Part shown: piece by piece, positions 52,656 to 61,885 of the stretch
How positions within the stretch are numbered: position 1 is the first letter of the stretch
Layout: each line of letters opens with the position of its first letter
Assembly (NCBI RefSeq): GCF_006575665.1
Contig: NZ_CP041253.1
Span: 4,708,501-4,772,500, forward strand
Length of the DNA stretch: 64,000 nucleotides
Source of the DNA: Echinicola soli
GTDB taxonomy: Bacteria; Bacteroidota; Bacteroidia; Cytophagales; Cyclobacteriaceae
Direction of reading: 5' to 3'
Program-made: the position numbers and the translations under genes
Notes under the pieces: model-generated
Told to the model about the DNA's origin: nothing
The model's input: only the letters and a program-made list of their open reading frames with translations
Databases searched by the model: none

Positions 52656-53300
52656 TTAACCTTTTTTGCTCATGTATTCTTCTCTGGCTTCAGGAGTCAA
52701 TATTCCTTCAAAAATAATGGAAATCGCCTGATCATAGATTTTGGCGGGGTTGGTCTGTATTCCATCAATCATCTCCTTTGGAAATTGGCCCAGAAATTTT
52801 GGGTCAATTAAATTCTGAATGGCAGAAGCATAAAGGAGTACCACCATACTTTTGTCCACATGGGAGGCGACTAGCCCTTGATCAATTCCCGCTTGGATGA
52901 GTCGCTGAAAACGCAAGTAGGCCGAAGTCCGGATATAATCCTCCAGCGCGGCCCATACCTCGGGAACTTGGTCTCTCATGTCTGCCAGCAATGCTGGATT
53001 TATAGGCGCCAAGTCCTTGGCAATGGCAGACAGCATGGACTTCAACTTTAGCAGAAAACTAAGTTCATCATTTTCCAAAATGCTCTCCACCTTAAGGCTC
53101 AACCTCGTTTTCAGCATATTAAATGATGCCTCTAACAGCTCCTGCTTTCCTGGAAAATATTGATAAACGGTCTTTTTACTCATCCCCAATTTTTTGGAGA
53201 TATCATCCATGGTGGTATGCTTAAAACCATTTCTAAAAAACAGCTGGTTGGCTGTTTCCAGAATTTTCTGTTCCACTTCCTCGTTTCTTTGCGCTTTCAT
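52656..53300 (-). CDS. TetR-family transcriptional regulator
   Basis: The 214-residue protein has an N-terminal TetR helix-turn-helix (EQKILETANQLFFRNGFKHT, then TMDDISKKLGMSKKTVYQYF and PGKQELLEASF). The C-terminal all-helical ligand-binding domain is unassigned. No transporter or enzyme gene is next to it on the same strand. It is convergent with xseB and divergent from ligA (142 bp), so self-regulation or control of a distant target is most likely. Confidence 0.93.
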   Translation of the reverse strand: MKAQRNEEVEQKILETANQLFFRNGFKHTTMDDISKKLGMSKKTVYQYFPGKQELLEASFNMLKTRLSLKVESILENDELSFLLKLKSMLSAIAKDLAPINPALLADMRDQVPEVWAALEDYIRTSAYLRFQRLIQAGIDQGLVASHVDKSMVVLLYASAIQNLIDPKFLGQFPKEMIDGIQTNPAKIYDQAISIIFEGILTPEAREEYMSKKG

Positions 53301-53442
53301 TATCCTAGTTAATCCGCCCCAAAGATAGCTATTGTATGCAAAATAGCCAGCCCAAACAAATTATGGAGGAGCATTTTCCCTTAAATTCACTGAAAAAATG
53401 TAGATTTGGACATTAGAAGCAATCAGAATTTTAAGCAGCTAG

Positions 53443-55905
53443 ATGAGCACCATTTCAAAACTTGAAGCCCAAAAAAGAATTGCTGAACTAACAGCTACCC
53501 TCAATCACCATAACCAGCTGTACTACCAGGAAGACCGCAGTGAAATCAGTGACTTTGAATTTGACAAGTTATTGGAAGAGCTCATTCAACTGGAAGCGCA
53601 ATTCCCAGCACTTCAGGACAAAAACAGTCCTACCCAACATGTTGGCGGCGCCATTACCAAGGAATTCGAAACAGTGGAACATGAAACACGCATGCTTTCA
53701 TTGGGAAATACCTACAGCAAAGAAGAACTCCTCGCCTTTGACGAACGTGTCGCCAAAGGGTTAGGCCACCGCGGTTACAGTTATTTCTGCGAATTGAAAT
53801 TTGATGGTGTAGCCATCAGCTTAGTGTATGAAAATGGTGAATTGGTAAGGGCTGTGACCCGTGGGGATGGGTACAGGGGCGATAACGTCACTGCCAATGT
53901 AAAAACCATCAAAAACATCCCACTTTACCTGCAAGGCGATGACATTCCTGATAAATTCGAGATTCGGGGAGAGATTTTTCTTCCGATTAAAGAATTTGAA
54001 AAAATCAATGCCGCACGGGAAGCCAATGGCGAAGCATTACTGGCCAATCCGCGAAACACTGCCTCTGGCACCTTAAAAATGCAGGACAGCAGTATCGTCG
54101 CCAAGCGGCGCCTAAATTGTTACTTCTATCAATTGCTAGGTGATGAAATCGACGTAGATCAACATGACGAGGCCATGCACCTTCTTGAAAAATGGGGCTT
54201 TAACATCTCACCGACCTATAAAAACTGCACGGACATCAATGCCGTTTTTGAATACATTGAATCTTGGCGTGAAAAACGCCACACCTTGTCTTTGGACACT
54301 GACGGTGTTGTGCTCAAAGTCAATGACTATGCACAGCGGGAAGAACTAGGGTTCACGGCTAAAATCCCGCGCTGGGCCATTGCCTATAAGTACAAAGCAG
54401 AAAGTGCAGAAAGCGAGCTCATGTCGGTTACTTATCAGGTGGGCCGTACCGGGGCCATTACACCAGTGGCCAACCTCTCTCCGGTCTTGCTGGCCGGTAC
54501 CACGGTAAAGCGTGCTTCCCTACACAACGCCAATGAGATCAAACGACTGGACCTGCACAATGGCGACGTGGTCTTCGTGGAAAAAGGCGGGGAAATCATC
54601 CCAAAAATAACCGCTGTCGCGGTGGAAAAAAGAAAGGCTGACGCCAAACCGGTCTCCTACATCACGCACTGCCCAGAATGTGGCACAGCGCTCGAAAGAA
54701 AAGAAGGCGAAGCAAAGCACTTCTGTCCGAACAGTGCGTCATGTCCGCCGCAAGTACTCGGACGTATCGAGCACTTCGTCCATAAACGTGCCATGAATAT
54801 TGACAGCATGGGAACCGAGCGGATCAGGGCACTGATCAATCAAGGCTATGTAGAACACCCTGCTGATCTCTATGAGCTGAACCACAAAAAAGACCAATTG
54901 CTGGGATTGGAAATCAACGCCGAGCAATACGAAAAAAGTAGTGATGGCTATTTATATGTAGCCCTAAGGAAAGCGCTCTTTGCTGTTACAGATGGCATTT
55001 CACTTTCAGCCATATACCAGTACCTTGAAGAAACCGAAACACTGGAACAGCATCTAAAGCTAAAACAATTTACGGACTTCATCCACCATCAAAATAAGAA
55101 GGTATCCCTTAACCTTGCCGCTGTCGACAAGCTGAAAAATCTATTGGGCCAGCTCGCTCATGATCAAATTGAGGATTTCCTGCCTGTTTCAGCAGTGATG
55201 GCCATGTTTGTGGGAAACCAGCTTTCACTGGAAGCCCTGCACCAACTGAGCCTACAAAAGAACACTGTCCATGACATCGTTTTGGCGTTTGATTTTGAGC
55301 TGCATCGAGACCAGGAAGATAAAATCAAAAAGCTGAAAGGCAACACTTTCCAAGAAGGGGTCATCTCCAATATGCTCTCCGGAATTGCTGCTTCCAAAGA
55401 ACAGCCTTTCGAAAAAGTTCTTTTTGCTTTGGGCATCAGGAATATCGGGGAAAACACTGCGCAGCTCTTGGCCAGGCATTTTAAGACCATCGAAAACCTT
55501 GGCCAAGCGAGTACAGAACAGCTCCTGGATATCAATGGCGTAGGAGAAACGCTGGTCAACAGTATCCGGGAATTCTTTGACCAAGAAGAAAACCAAGCTA
55601 ATATCCAGCGGCTAAAAGCCCACGGTTTACACTTTGAAATCAAATCCGAGGATCTTCCCGAAGTAAAAGGCAACGCCCTTGAAGGGCTCAAAGTACTGGC
55701 ATCCGGTAAATTTGAGCACTTTAAGCGTGATGAGATCATCGAAGCCATTTCGGCCCATGGGGGTACTTATTTGAAATCCGTTTCAAAAAACCTGGACCTG
55801 ATCATCGAAGGAGCTGATATGGGACCAAGTAAAAAAGAAAAAGCTGAAAAACTCGGCATAAAAATGATATCTGAAAATGAATTCTTAAGCATGATAGCAG
55901 ACTAG
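53443..55905 (+). CDS. ligA: NAD-dependent DNA ligase LigA with an internal insertion
   Basis: The 820-residue protein has all LigA parts: the Ia NMN-binding region (YYQEDRSEISDFEFDKLLEE), the adenylation domain with K119 in CELKFDGVAIS, EIRGEIFLPI and DGVVLKVND, an OB-fold (VGRTGAITPVANLSPVLLAG), the Cys4 zinc site (CPECGTAL, HFCPNSASCPP), helix-hairpin-helix repeats and a C-terminal BRCT domain (VLASGKFEHFKRDEIIEAIS). Typical LigA has about 670 residues. The excess of about 145 residues is one block, about 488-632, that splits an HhH motif between DQLLGLE and LKGNTFQEGVISNMLSGIAA. The reading frame is intact, and the insertion is helical and hydrophilic. Confidence 0.97.
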   Translation: MSTISKLEAQKRIAELTATLNHHNQLYYQEDRSEISDFEFDKLLEELIQLEAQFPALQDKNSPTQHVGGAITKEFETVEHETRMLSLGNTYSKEELLAFDERVAKGLGHRGYSYFCELKFDGVAISLVYENGELVRAVTRGDGYRGDNVTANVKTIKNIPLYLQGDDIPDKFEIRGEIFLPIKEFEKINAAREANGEALLANPRNTASGTLKMQDSSIVAKRRLNCYFYQLLGDEIDVDQHDEAMHLLEKWGFNISPTYKNCTDINAVFEYIESWREKRHTLSLDTDGVVLKVNDYAQREELGFTAKIPRWAIAYKYKAESAESELMSVTYQVGRTGAITPVANLSPVLLAGTTVKRASLHNANEIKRLDLHNGDVVFVEKGGEIIPKITAVAVEKRKADAKPVSYITHCPECGTALERKEGEAKHFCPNSASCPPQVLGRIEHFVHKRAMNIDSMGTERIRALINQGYVEHPADLYELNHKKDQLLGLEINAEQYEKSSDGYLYVALRKALFAVTDGISLSAIYQYLEETETLEQHLKLKQFTDFIHHQNKKVSLNLAAVDKLKNLLGQLAHDQIEDFLPVSAVMAMFVGNQLSLEALHQLSLQKNTVHDIVLAFDFELHRDQEDKIKKLKGNTFQEGVISNMLSGIAASKEQPFEKVLFALGIRNIGENTAQLLARHFKTIENLGQASTEQLLDINGVGETLVNSIREFFDQEENQANIQRLKAHGLHFEIKSEDLPEVKGNALEGLKVLASGKFEHFKRDEIIEAISAHGGTYLKSVSKNLDLIIEGADMGPSKKEKAEKLGIKMISENEFLSMIAD

Positions 55906-55925
55906 TTTACCCCAAGCCATTAGGT

Positions 55926-56417
55926 ATGATATGGATCAAAAAATTCTTTGTTAGGCTAAAAATCCGAAAAAACAAAGGCCAAAAATACGAGAAAAGCAAA
56001 AAATCGATTGAGGATATAAAATCAATTCATATTTTAGCGAATTCTTATGACAATTTGGTAAAAGCCGAAGCATGTGTGACCAATAACTGGCCTCAAGGAG
56101 TAGCGATCAAAGGCATATTCTATAATGAAAACAAGGATGAAACAATAGGCTTCTCTGCCCGAAATTTCAGCTTGTTTGGAAAACCAGATGAAACCCTTCA
56201 GGATTTCATCGTCCAAAAAGCGGACATCTTATTAGTAACGGCCACAGCTTTTGATCCCTTTACTCACTTGATTGTCCTGCAAAAGTCTGCAAATTATAAA
56301 ATCGGTTTCCTTAGCGAGCAAAGTGGAGAGATGCTGGATATCATGCTGGAAAAAGGAGGGGCCGATCTATCGCCAAATATTGAAAATTTACTGAAATACC
56401 TAAAGAAGATAATTTAA
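55926..56417 (+). CDS. Uncharacterised protein upstream of dapA
   Basis: The 163-residue protein starts MIWIKKFFVRLKIRKNKGQK, so its N-terminus is very basic, possibly membrane-proximal. The remainder (IKSIHILANSYDNLVKAEAC, VAIKGIFYNENKDETIGFSA) is alpha/beta with no recognised family. It fills the gap between ligA (20 bp upstream) and dapA (2 bp downstream), so it is probably co-transcribed with dapA. Base composition is somewhat more AT-rich than its neighbours. Confidence 0.6.
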   Translation: MIWIKKFFVRLKIRKNKGQKYEKSKKSIEDIKSIHILANSYDNLVKAEACVTNNWPQGVAIKGIFYNENKDETIGFSARNFSLFGKPDETLQDFIVQKADILLVTATAFDPFTHLIVLQKSANYKIGFLSEQSGEMLDIMLEKGGADLSPNIENLLKYLKKII

Positions 56418-56419
56418 AA

Positions 56420-57280
56420 ATGGAACAATTTATTGGGACAGGAGTAGCACTGGTTACGCCGTTTGATGAAGAAGGGAATATTGATTTTAATGGGTTGAAT
56501 AAGGTAATTGAGCATGTTATCCAGGGAGGTGCTGACTACTTGGTAGTAATGGGGACCACTGGAGAAGCATCCACCATGTCCCGTAAGGAAAAGCACGACA
56601 TCCTTACCGCGTCTGTTAAAGCAAATAACGGAAGATTACCAATCGTCTATGGTATCGGAGCGAATAACACCCAAGCTGCCATTGATGAAATCGACGAAAC
56701 TGACCTTTCTGGCGTTTCTGCACTGCTTTCTGTCAGTCCCTATTATAACAAACCCACCCAAGAGGGCATTTATCAGCATTATATCAAAGTCGCCGACGCG
56801 AGCCCTGTACCTATTATTCTATACAATGTTCCCGGAAGGACCATGTCCAATGTAACAGCAGAAACTACCCTGCGTCTATCCGAGCATCCTAAAATAGTTG
56901 GCGTAAAAGAGGCCAGCGGTGATATGGTGCAATGTATGGACATCGTTCGCAAAAAGCCAGCTGACTTTTTATTGATATCTGGTGATGACATGCTAACGAC
57001 ATCATTGAGAGCTATAGGTGGACAAGGAGCAATTTCCGTTTTGGCCAACGCCTATCCTGACATCTTTAAGACCATTTGTCATGGCACCCCGGAAGCGTCA
57101 TTGGCAGCTACTTTCAAGCTTCTTGACATCAATGCCTGGATGTATGCTGAAAGCAACCCGGTAGGCGTTAAAAACCTCCTAAAACATATGGGAGTTTGTG
57201 GTGACCAAGTAAGATTGCCACTACTCAGGGCCACCGAAGGATTGGACAGAAAAATAAAACAGCTAGCGGCAGAGGTTTAA
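56420..57280 (+). CDS. dapA: 4-hydroxy-tetrahydrodipicolinate synthase
   Basis: The 286-residue protein is the lysine/diaminopimelate pathway aldolase that condenses pyruvate with aspartate semialdehyde. It shows GTGVALVTPFDEEGNIDFNG, MGTTGEASTMSRKEKHDILT (the TTGE substrate-binding motif), SVSPYYNKPTQEGIYQHY, VPIILYNVPGRTMSNV with the catalytic Tyr (YNVPGRT is the DapA-specific form) and IVGVKEASGDMVQCMDI with the Schiff-base Lys. The Arg in YNVPGRT that binds the carboxylate separates it from the hydroxyproline-pathway homologue at 49936. A bidirectional terminator lies about 60 bp downstream. Confidence 0.96.
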   Translation: MEQFIGTGVALVTPFDEEGNIDFNGLNKVIEHVIQGGADYLVVMGTTGEASTMSRKEKHDILTASVKANNGRLPIVYGIGANNTQAAIDEIDETDLSGVSALLSVSPYYNKPTQEGIYQHYIKVADASPVPIILYNVPGRTMSNVTAETTLRLSEHPKIVGVKEASGDMVQCMDIVRKKPADFLLISGDDMLTTSLRAIGGQGAISVLANAYPDIFKTICHGTPEASLAATFKLLDINAWMYAESNPVGVKNLLKHMGVCGDQVRLPLLRATEGLDRKIKQLAAEV

Positions 57281-57339
57281 TCTTGATTTTATCAGGTAAA
57301 TCCACCTTAAACCAATACCTGAAGTATCTTTTAGGCATA

Positions 57340-57372
57340 AAAAAGGAGGCCAACTAAGTTGGCCTCCTTTTT
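57340..57372. terminator. Bidirectional terminator
   Basis: AAAAGGAGGCCAACT and its complement AGTTGGCCTCCTTTT form a near-perfect stem with A- and T-runs on both sides. It separates the convergent dapA and histone-H1-like genes. Confidence 0.9.
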
Positions 57373-57394
57373 TAATACAAGAAAATAAAATATA

Positions 57395-57571
57395 TTACTC
57401 TTTATTCTTGATATCCTGAACCTCTTTACGAATATCTTGTGCGATATTCTTAAGATCTTGCATTCCCTTTCTTACTCTGGTACCGGCAGCTTGATTGCCT
57501 TTATCATAGAACTTCTCAAAGTCTGACTCCATAGAGGTAACGAGATCTTTAATTTCACTAAATCTGCTCAT
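57395..57571 (-). CDS. Histone H1-like small protein
   Basis: A 58-codon gene read on the minus strand from the ATG at 57571 to the TAA at 57395. The protein begins MSRFSEIKDLVTSMESDFEK, continues FYDKGNQAAGTRVRKGMQDL and ends with KEVQDIKNKE. It matches the short Bacteroidota proteins annotated histone H1 (Hc1-like), recognisable by the FYxKGNxAAGTRVRKGMQxL phrase. It is helical and lysine-rich and thought to bind DNA or to be nucleoid-associated, though this is not well tested. It stands alone; a shared terminator lies just downstream. Confidence 0.88.
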   Translation of the reverse strand: MSRFSEIKDLVTSMESDFEKFYDKGNQAAGTRVRKGMQDLKNIAQDIRKEVQDIKNKE

Positions 57572-57668
57572 AGTAAAAATTAGTTTTTTGGTTGATGATA
57601 AGTTTATTTTACCTTCTCAATATACTCAAAATGTTTATAAAACAACAGAAGAGGTATTTTTTTTAGAT

Positions 57669-58919
57669 TTATTCTCCAAACGAAGTCGCCAATTCAGTAG
57701 TTTTATAGTAGCCACTGGTCAATTTATCCTTAATGGCTTCAAAGGCGGTAATGGTTTCACTTACATCAGCTAATGTATGGGCAGCCGTAGGGATCAATCG
57801 CAGGATAATCATGCCTTTTGGCACTACTGGATAGATCACCACAGAGCAGAAAATATTGTAATTTTCCCTTAGGTCCTTGCTGAGCGTGGCCGCTTCTCCT
57901 ACGGTACCATTTAGGACCACAGGTGTCACCGGAGTAGCGGTGGTACCGATGCTGAAGCCTTTTTCTTTCAGGCCATTTTGAAGGGCATTCACTACTTCCC
58001 ACAATTTTTCCTTATGGGTAGGATTTTCACGAATCATCTCCAATCTTTTCAAAGCTCCTTCCACGAAAATCATCGGTAGTGCTTTGGCGAAAATCTGGGA
58101 ACGCATATTGTATTTCAGGTAATGTACCACTTTGGCATCTCCAGCCACAAATGCTCCAATACCCGCCATGGATTTGGCAAAAGTGGAGAAATAAAGATCG
58201 ACTTGATCCTGTACTCCCTGAGCTTCACCTGCACCAGCGCCAGTCGGCCCCATGGTACCAAAACCGTGCGCATCATCCACTACCAATCTGAACTGATACT
58301 TTTCTTTGTATTTCACGATACCTTTCAGGTCTCCCATGTTTCCAGTCATACCAAACACACCTTCGGTGACCACCAAGATTCCACCTCCAGTTTCATTGGT
58401 AAGCTTCTCTGCTCTGACAAGTTGCTTTTCAAAGCTCTTCATGTCATTATGAGGATACACAAAGCGTTTGCCCATATGCATTCTCAGACCATCAATGATG
58501 GAAGCATGGCATTCGCTATCATACACAATTACGTCCTTGCGATCCACCAGAGAGTCGATCACAGACATAATCCCTTGATAGCCGTAATTGAGCAAATATG
58601 CCTTTTCTTTTCCTACAAATGCCGCTAGTTCATTCTCCAACTGCTCATGCATATCAGTATTTCCCGACATCATTCTAGCCCCCATCGGATAGGCAGCTCC
58701 CCATCGCTTGGCCGCTTCTGCATCAGCTTTTCTGATTTCAGGGTGATTGGCTAGGCCCAGGTAGTTATTCAAACTCCAGGTCAGCACTTCCTCCCCTTTA
58801 AATTTCATTCTAGGAGCTATTTCCCCTTCCAATTTAGGAAACATGAAATATCCCTCTGACAAATCAGAATGTTTGCCCAAAGGCCCTAGATTCGTGTTTA
58901 ATTTTTCAAATATATCCAA
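57669..58919 (-). CDS. Alpha-oxoamine synthase (serine palmitoyltransferase / AONS family)
   Basis: The 416-residue PLP enzyme belongs to the family of 8-amino-7-oxononanoate synthase, glycine C-acetyltransferase and serine palmitoyltransferase: NNYLGLANHPEIRKADAEAA, GARMMSGNTDMHEQLENELA, DSECHASIIDGLRMHMGKRF, VVDDAHGFGTMGPTGAGAGE and FSTFAKSMAGIGAFVAGDAK with the PLP Lys. The N-terminal phrase YFMFPKLEGEIAPRM and MIILRLIPTAAHT are typical of the Bacteroidota branch that makes sphingoid or sulfonolipid bases (serine palmitoyltransferase or capnine synthase). Biotin synthesis is less likely because no bio genes are adjacent. It is monocistronic. Confidence 0.85.
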   Translation of the reverse strand: MDIFEKLNTNLGPLGKHSDLSEGYFMFPKLEGEIAPRMKFKGEEVLTWSLNNYLGLANHPEIRKADAEAAKRWGAAYPMGARMMSGNTDMHEQLENELAAFVGKEKAYLLNYGYQGIMSVIDSLVDRKDVIVYDSECHASIIDGLRMHMGKRFVYPHNDMKSFEKQLVRAEKLTNETGGGILVVTEGVFGMTGNMGDLKGIVKYKEKYQFRLVVDDAHGFGTMGPTGAGAGEAQGVQDQVDLYFSTFAKSMAGIGAFVAGDAKVVHYLKYNMRSQIFAKALPMIFVEGALKRLEMIRENPTHKEKLWEVVNALQNGLKEKGFSIGTTATPVTPVVLNGTVGEAATLSKDLRENYNIFCSVVIYPVVPKGMIILRLIPTAAHTLADVSETITAFEAIKDKLTSGYYKTTELATSFGE

Positions 58920-59095
58920 AACTTATAACGTTTAGAGTACTTAATCTTTACTTCTTATAGCGGTCCGTTAAAACCCCCAAAAATAGCACTTTTTCCAGTC
59001 TTGTGCAAAAAAAGCCCCGTTTTTCAGTTCTTTACCCATTAATTACTATCTTACATTTACACAATTATTGGTTTTGTACGAAGCCCGTATCGATT

Positions 59096-60595
59096 ATGCA
59101 GAAAATAAAAAAGATACTCGTAGCCAACCGTGGAGAAATAGCATTACGGATCATGAGGACCATCAAGGAAATGGGACTTAAAAGCGTGGCCGTTTATAGC
59201 GAAGCGGACAAAAATGCCCCTCACGTACTTTATGCAGATGAAGCCTATTGCCTTGGCCCCGCCGCTTCCAATAAATCCTACCTCCTTGGAGAGCGCATCA
59301 TTGAGGTCTGCCACATCCTTGGGGCAGACGCTATCCACCCTGGTTATGGCTTCTTGTCAGAAAATGCTTCCTTTGCCAAAAAGGTAGCTGATGCTGGGCT
59401 TATCTTTATAGGCCCATCCCCAACATCCATCGAAGTTATGGGAGATAAACTGGCTGCTAAAAAAGCCGTCTCCCAATACGATATCCCCATGGTTCCTGGA
59501 ACTGACCACGCTATCTTGGATATCCAAGAAGCCCAAAAAACCGCTGCAAGCATTGGCTACCCCATCCTTATCAAAGCCAGTGCGGGAGGAGGAGGAAAAG
59601 GCATGCGAATCGTCCAAGACGAAGCGGAATTTGAAGAACAAATGAAAAGGGCTGTCAGTGAGGCTAAATCGGCTTTTGGGAATGGTGCGGTTTTTATCGA
59701 GAAATACATCTCCTCCCCCAGGCATATAGAAATCCAAATCCTCGCTGACCAACATGGAAATTATGTCCATTTATTTGAACGGGAATGCTCTGTTCAGCGC
59801 AGGCACCAAAAAGTGATCGAGGAAGCTCCCTCTGCTGTCGTCAGCCAAGATATGCGGGAAGCAATGGGCACAGCTGCCATTGATGTTGCCAAAGCATGTG
59901 ATTACTACGGTGCTGGGACGGTCGAATTTATCGTTGACGAAGCACTTGATTTTTACTTTTTGGAAATGAACACCCGCCTTCAGGTCGAGCATCCTGTAAC
60001 AGAAATGATCACAGGTAAAGATTTGGTGAGGGAGCAAATCCTCATTGCTGAAGGCCTGCCTCTTTCCTTTTCCCAGAATGACCTCAAAATCATTGGCCAT
60101 GCCATAGAAACAAGGGTTTATGCAGAAGACCCTACCAATAACTTTTTACCTGATATCGGCACATTGGTAACATATAGGCTTCCGCAAGGCCCCGGTATCC
60201 GTGTGGACGATGGTTTTCGGGAAGGAATGGAAATCCCTATCTATTACGATCCCATGATTGCCAAGTTGGTCACCTATGATGAAGATCGACCAAAGGCCAT
60301 CCAAAAGATGGTGCGGGCCATTGATGGTTACAAGATCACCGGCATTTCGACCACTTTGTCATTTGCCCGCTATGTCATGCTCCATCCAGCCTTTCAAACC
60401 GGAGAATTTGACACGAAGTTTGTCGAAGAGCATTTTGCACCAGATTCGCTCTCAGAAGATTTTACGGATGGAGAACAGGAAATCCTAGCCACGATCGCTA
60501 CGTACCTCTTGCCCTCAGCTAAGACGTCTTCCATGGCCAATGATGAAAAAGAACGTAACGATTCTAAATGGAAAACCAGAAGGATGAATGGCTGA
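59096..60595 (+). CDS. accC: Biotin carboxylase subunit (acetyl-/acyl-CoA carboxylase)
   Basis: The ATG at 59096 (MQKIKKILVANRGEIALRIM) gives 499 residues; the upstream frame to 59003 lacks homology. ATP-grasp motifs are present: GYGFLSENASFAKKVADAGL, KASAGGGGKGMRIVQDEAEF, RHIEIQILADQHGNYVHLFE (HIEIQ), ERECSVQRRHQKVIEEAPSA and FLEMNTRLQVEHPVTEMITG. The C-terminus is about 50 residues longer than the classical 449-residue AccC, as in propionyl-CoA carboxylase-type subunits. No accB lies next to it. It carboxylates biotin in the first half-reaction of fatty acid or propionate metabolism. It overlaps the next gene by 8 nt. Confidence 0.93.
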   Translation: MQKIKKILVANRGEIALRIMRTIKEMGLKSVAVYSEADKNAPHVLYADEAYCLGPAASNKSYLLGERIIEVCHILGADAIHPGYGFLSENASFAKKVADAGLIFIGPSPTSIEVMGDKLAAKKAVSQYDIPMVPGTDHAILDIQEAQKTAASIGYPILIKASAGGGGKGMRIVQDEAEFEEQMKRAVSEAKSAFGNGAVFIEKYISSPRHIEIQILADQHGNYVHLFERECSVQRRHQKVIEEAPSAVVSQDMREAMGTAAIDVAKACDYYGAGTVEFIVDEALDFYFLEMNTRLQVEHPVTEMITGKDLVREQILIAEGLPLSFSQNDLKIIGHAIETRVYAEDPTNNFLPDIGTLVTYRLPQGPGIRVDDGFREGMEIPIYYDPMIAKLVTYDEDRPKAIQKMVRAIDGYKITGISTTLSFARYVMLHPAFQTGEFDTKFVEEHFAPDSLSEDFTDGEQEILATIATYLLPSAKTSSMANDEKERNDSKWKTRRMNG

Positions 60596-61874
60596 TATTA
60601 TTCCGTTCAGCGCGTGGCGGTATTCCGAAAAGCTACGTCCAAAGATTGCAAATTTGACAGTGCCAAACTTGGATGGAATTTCCAAAGTACAATTGGACAA
60701 ACGCTACCAAGACCCCACAAACAGTATTCATTTAACCCTACCCGCTCCCCCCAGCGAAGTAGAAAAAAAAGCAGTATTATTAAAAAATTGGAAAAACAAT
60801 AAGGTTCTCAAGCAAGACCCAGCCCCAGCCATTTACATCTATTACCAGCATTTTTGCTTACCGGGCTCGACCCGTCGTTTTTGCAGGAAAGGATTCATTG
60901 CTTATATCAAAGCATACCACTGGGAAGAAAAGGTGATTCTTGGGCACGAAAACACCATTCCGTATGCCTTAAAAGAACAGGTACAGCTATTAAGTAAAAC
61001 CCAAATACAACCCTCTCCTACCCATGGACTTTATGAAGATCCCGAAAACTCCTTGGTACCACTCATGGACAATTACATGAATACACCCATTTTTGATTTC
61101 CAGAATGACCTGGGCATCCGAGAGCAATTAGCCGCAGTAACTGATCCCGAGGATATTATGCAGTTTGTAAGTCACTTAAAGGGTCAAAAGATTATTTTGG
61201 CTGATGGTCACCATAGGCTTCAGGCTTCCATCCACCACCGAGATCATTGTAAAGAAAATAATGATCATCACACAGGAATGGAAGCCTATAATTATCACAT
61301 GATGAATTTCACCAATGTCCATTCAGATCATTTAAAAATTCTCCCCACCCATCGTCTAATCTCAAATGTGACCATTCCGGAGGCACTATTATTGGAAAAA
61401 GCCGCTATTTTCTTTACAATACAACGCATCTCCTATCCTAGCAAAATAGAGGTGCTGACGATCTCACAACCATGGACATTTATTCTTATGTTCAAAGAAG
61501 CAGCTTACAAAATATCATTACGCATAGAGAAATTTGATTTGTTCACGACAGCTATACCAGATGCAGTAAAACGTTTGGATATATCGGTGTTGCACTATTT
61601 CTTTGTTGATCATATTATTGGTATTCCAATGGATGAGCAGCGGTCTTCGAAGCAAATCACTTATGAAACCGACCGATTAAAGTGCCATGGCCAATTGCAC
61701 AGTGGTAAAGCTGATCTGGCATTGCTTACGCGGGAAATATCCATCGAAGAAGTGATGGAGGTCTGTCATTCAGGATATACACTTCCTCAAAAGTCAACCT
61801 ATTTCTATCCAAAAGCATCTTCTGGATTGCTATTTGGCTCCATCAGAGAAGATGAATTCATTACTTATCCATAA
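60588..61874 (+). CDS. DUF1015 family protein (SerK-like)
   Basis: The 428-residue protein has the DUF1015 signature: a start with IIPFSAWRYSEKLRPKIANL, then IHLTLPAP, IYYQHF and the central ILADGHHRLQASIHHR, with the HHR motif implicated in ATP-dependent phosphotransfer. Some archaeal members are free-serine kinases (SerK); bacterial members are mostly unassigned. YFYPKASSGLLFGSI near the C-terminus is typical. It overlaps accC by 8 nt and ends 11 bp before maf, so the three are one operon. Serine kinase activity is only suggested by homology. Confidence 0.87.
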   Translation: MADIIPFSAWRYSEKLRPKIANLTVPNLDGISKVQLDKRYQDPTNSIHLTLPAPPSEVEKKAVLLKNWKNNKVLKQDPAPAIYIYYQHFCLPGSTRRFCRKGFIAYIKAYHWEEKVILGHENTIPYALKEQVQLLSKTQIQPSPTHGLYEDPENSLVPLMDNYMNTPIFDFQNDLGIREQLAAVTDPEDIMQFVSHLKGQKIILADGHHRLQASIHHRDHCKENNDHHTGMEAYNYHMMNFTNVHSDHLKILPTHRLISNVTIPEALLLEKAAIFFTIQRISYPSKIEVLTISQPWTFILMFKEAAYKISLRIEKFDLFTTAIPDAVKRLDISVLHYFFVDHIIGIPMDEQRSSKQITYETDRLKCHGQLHSGKADLALLTREISIEEVMEVCHSGYTLPQKSTYFYPKASSGLLFGSIREDEFITYP

Positions 61875-61885
61875 ATCAAAACACA

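Noticed and set aside
53443..55905. The long LigA as a frameshift or fusion artefact
   Set aside because: The reading frame is continuous, and all LigA domains lie in order on both sides of the inserted block, so it is an in-frame insertion.
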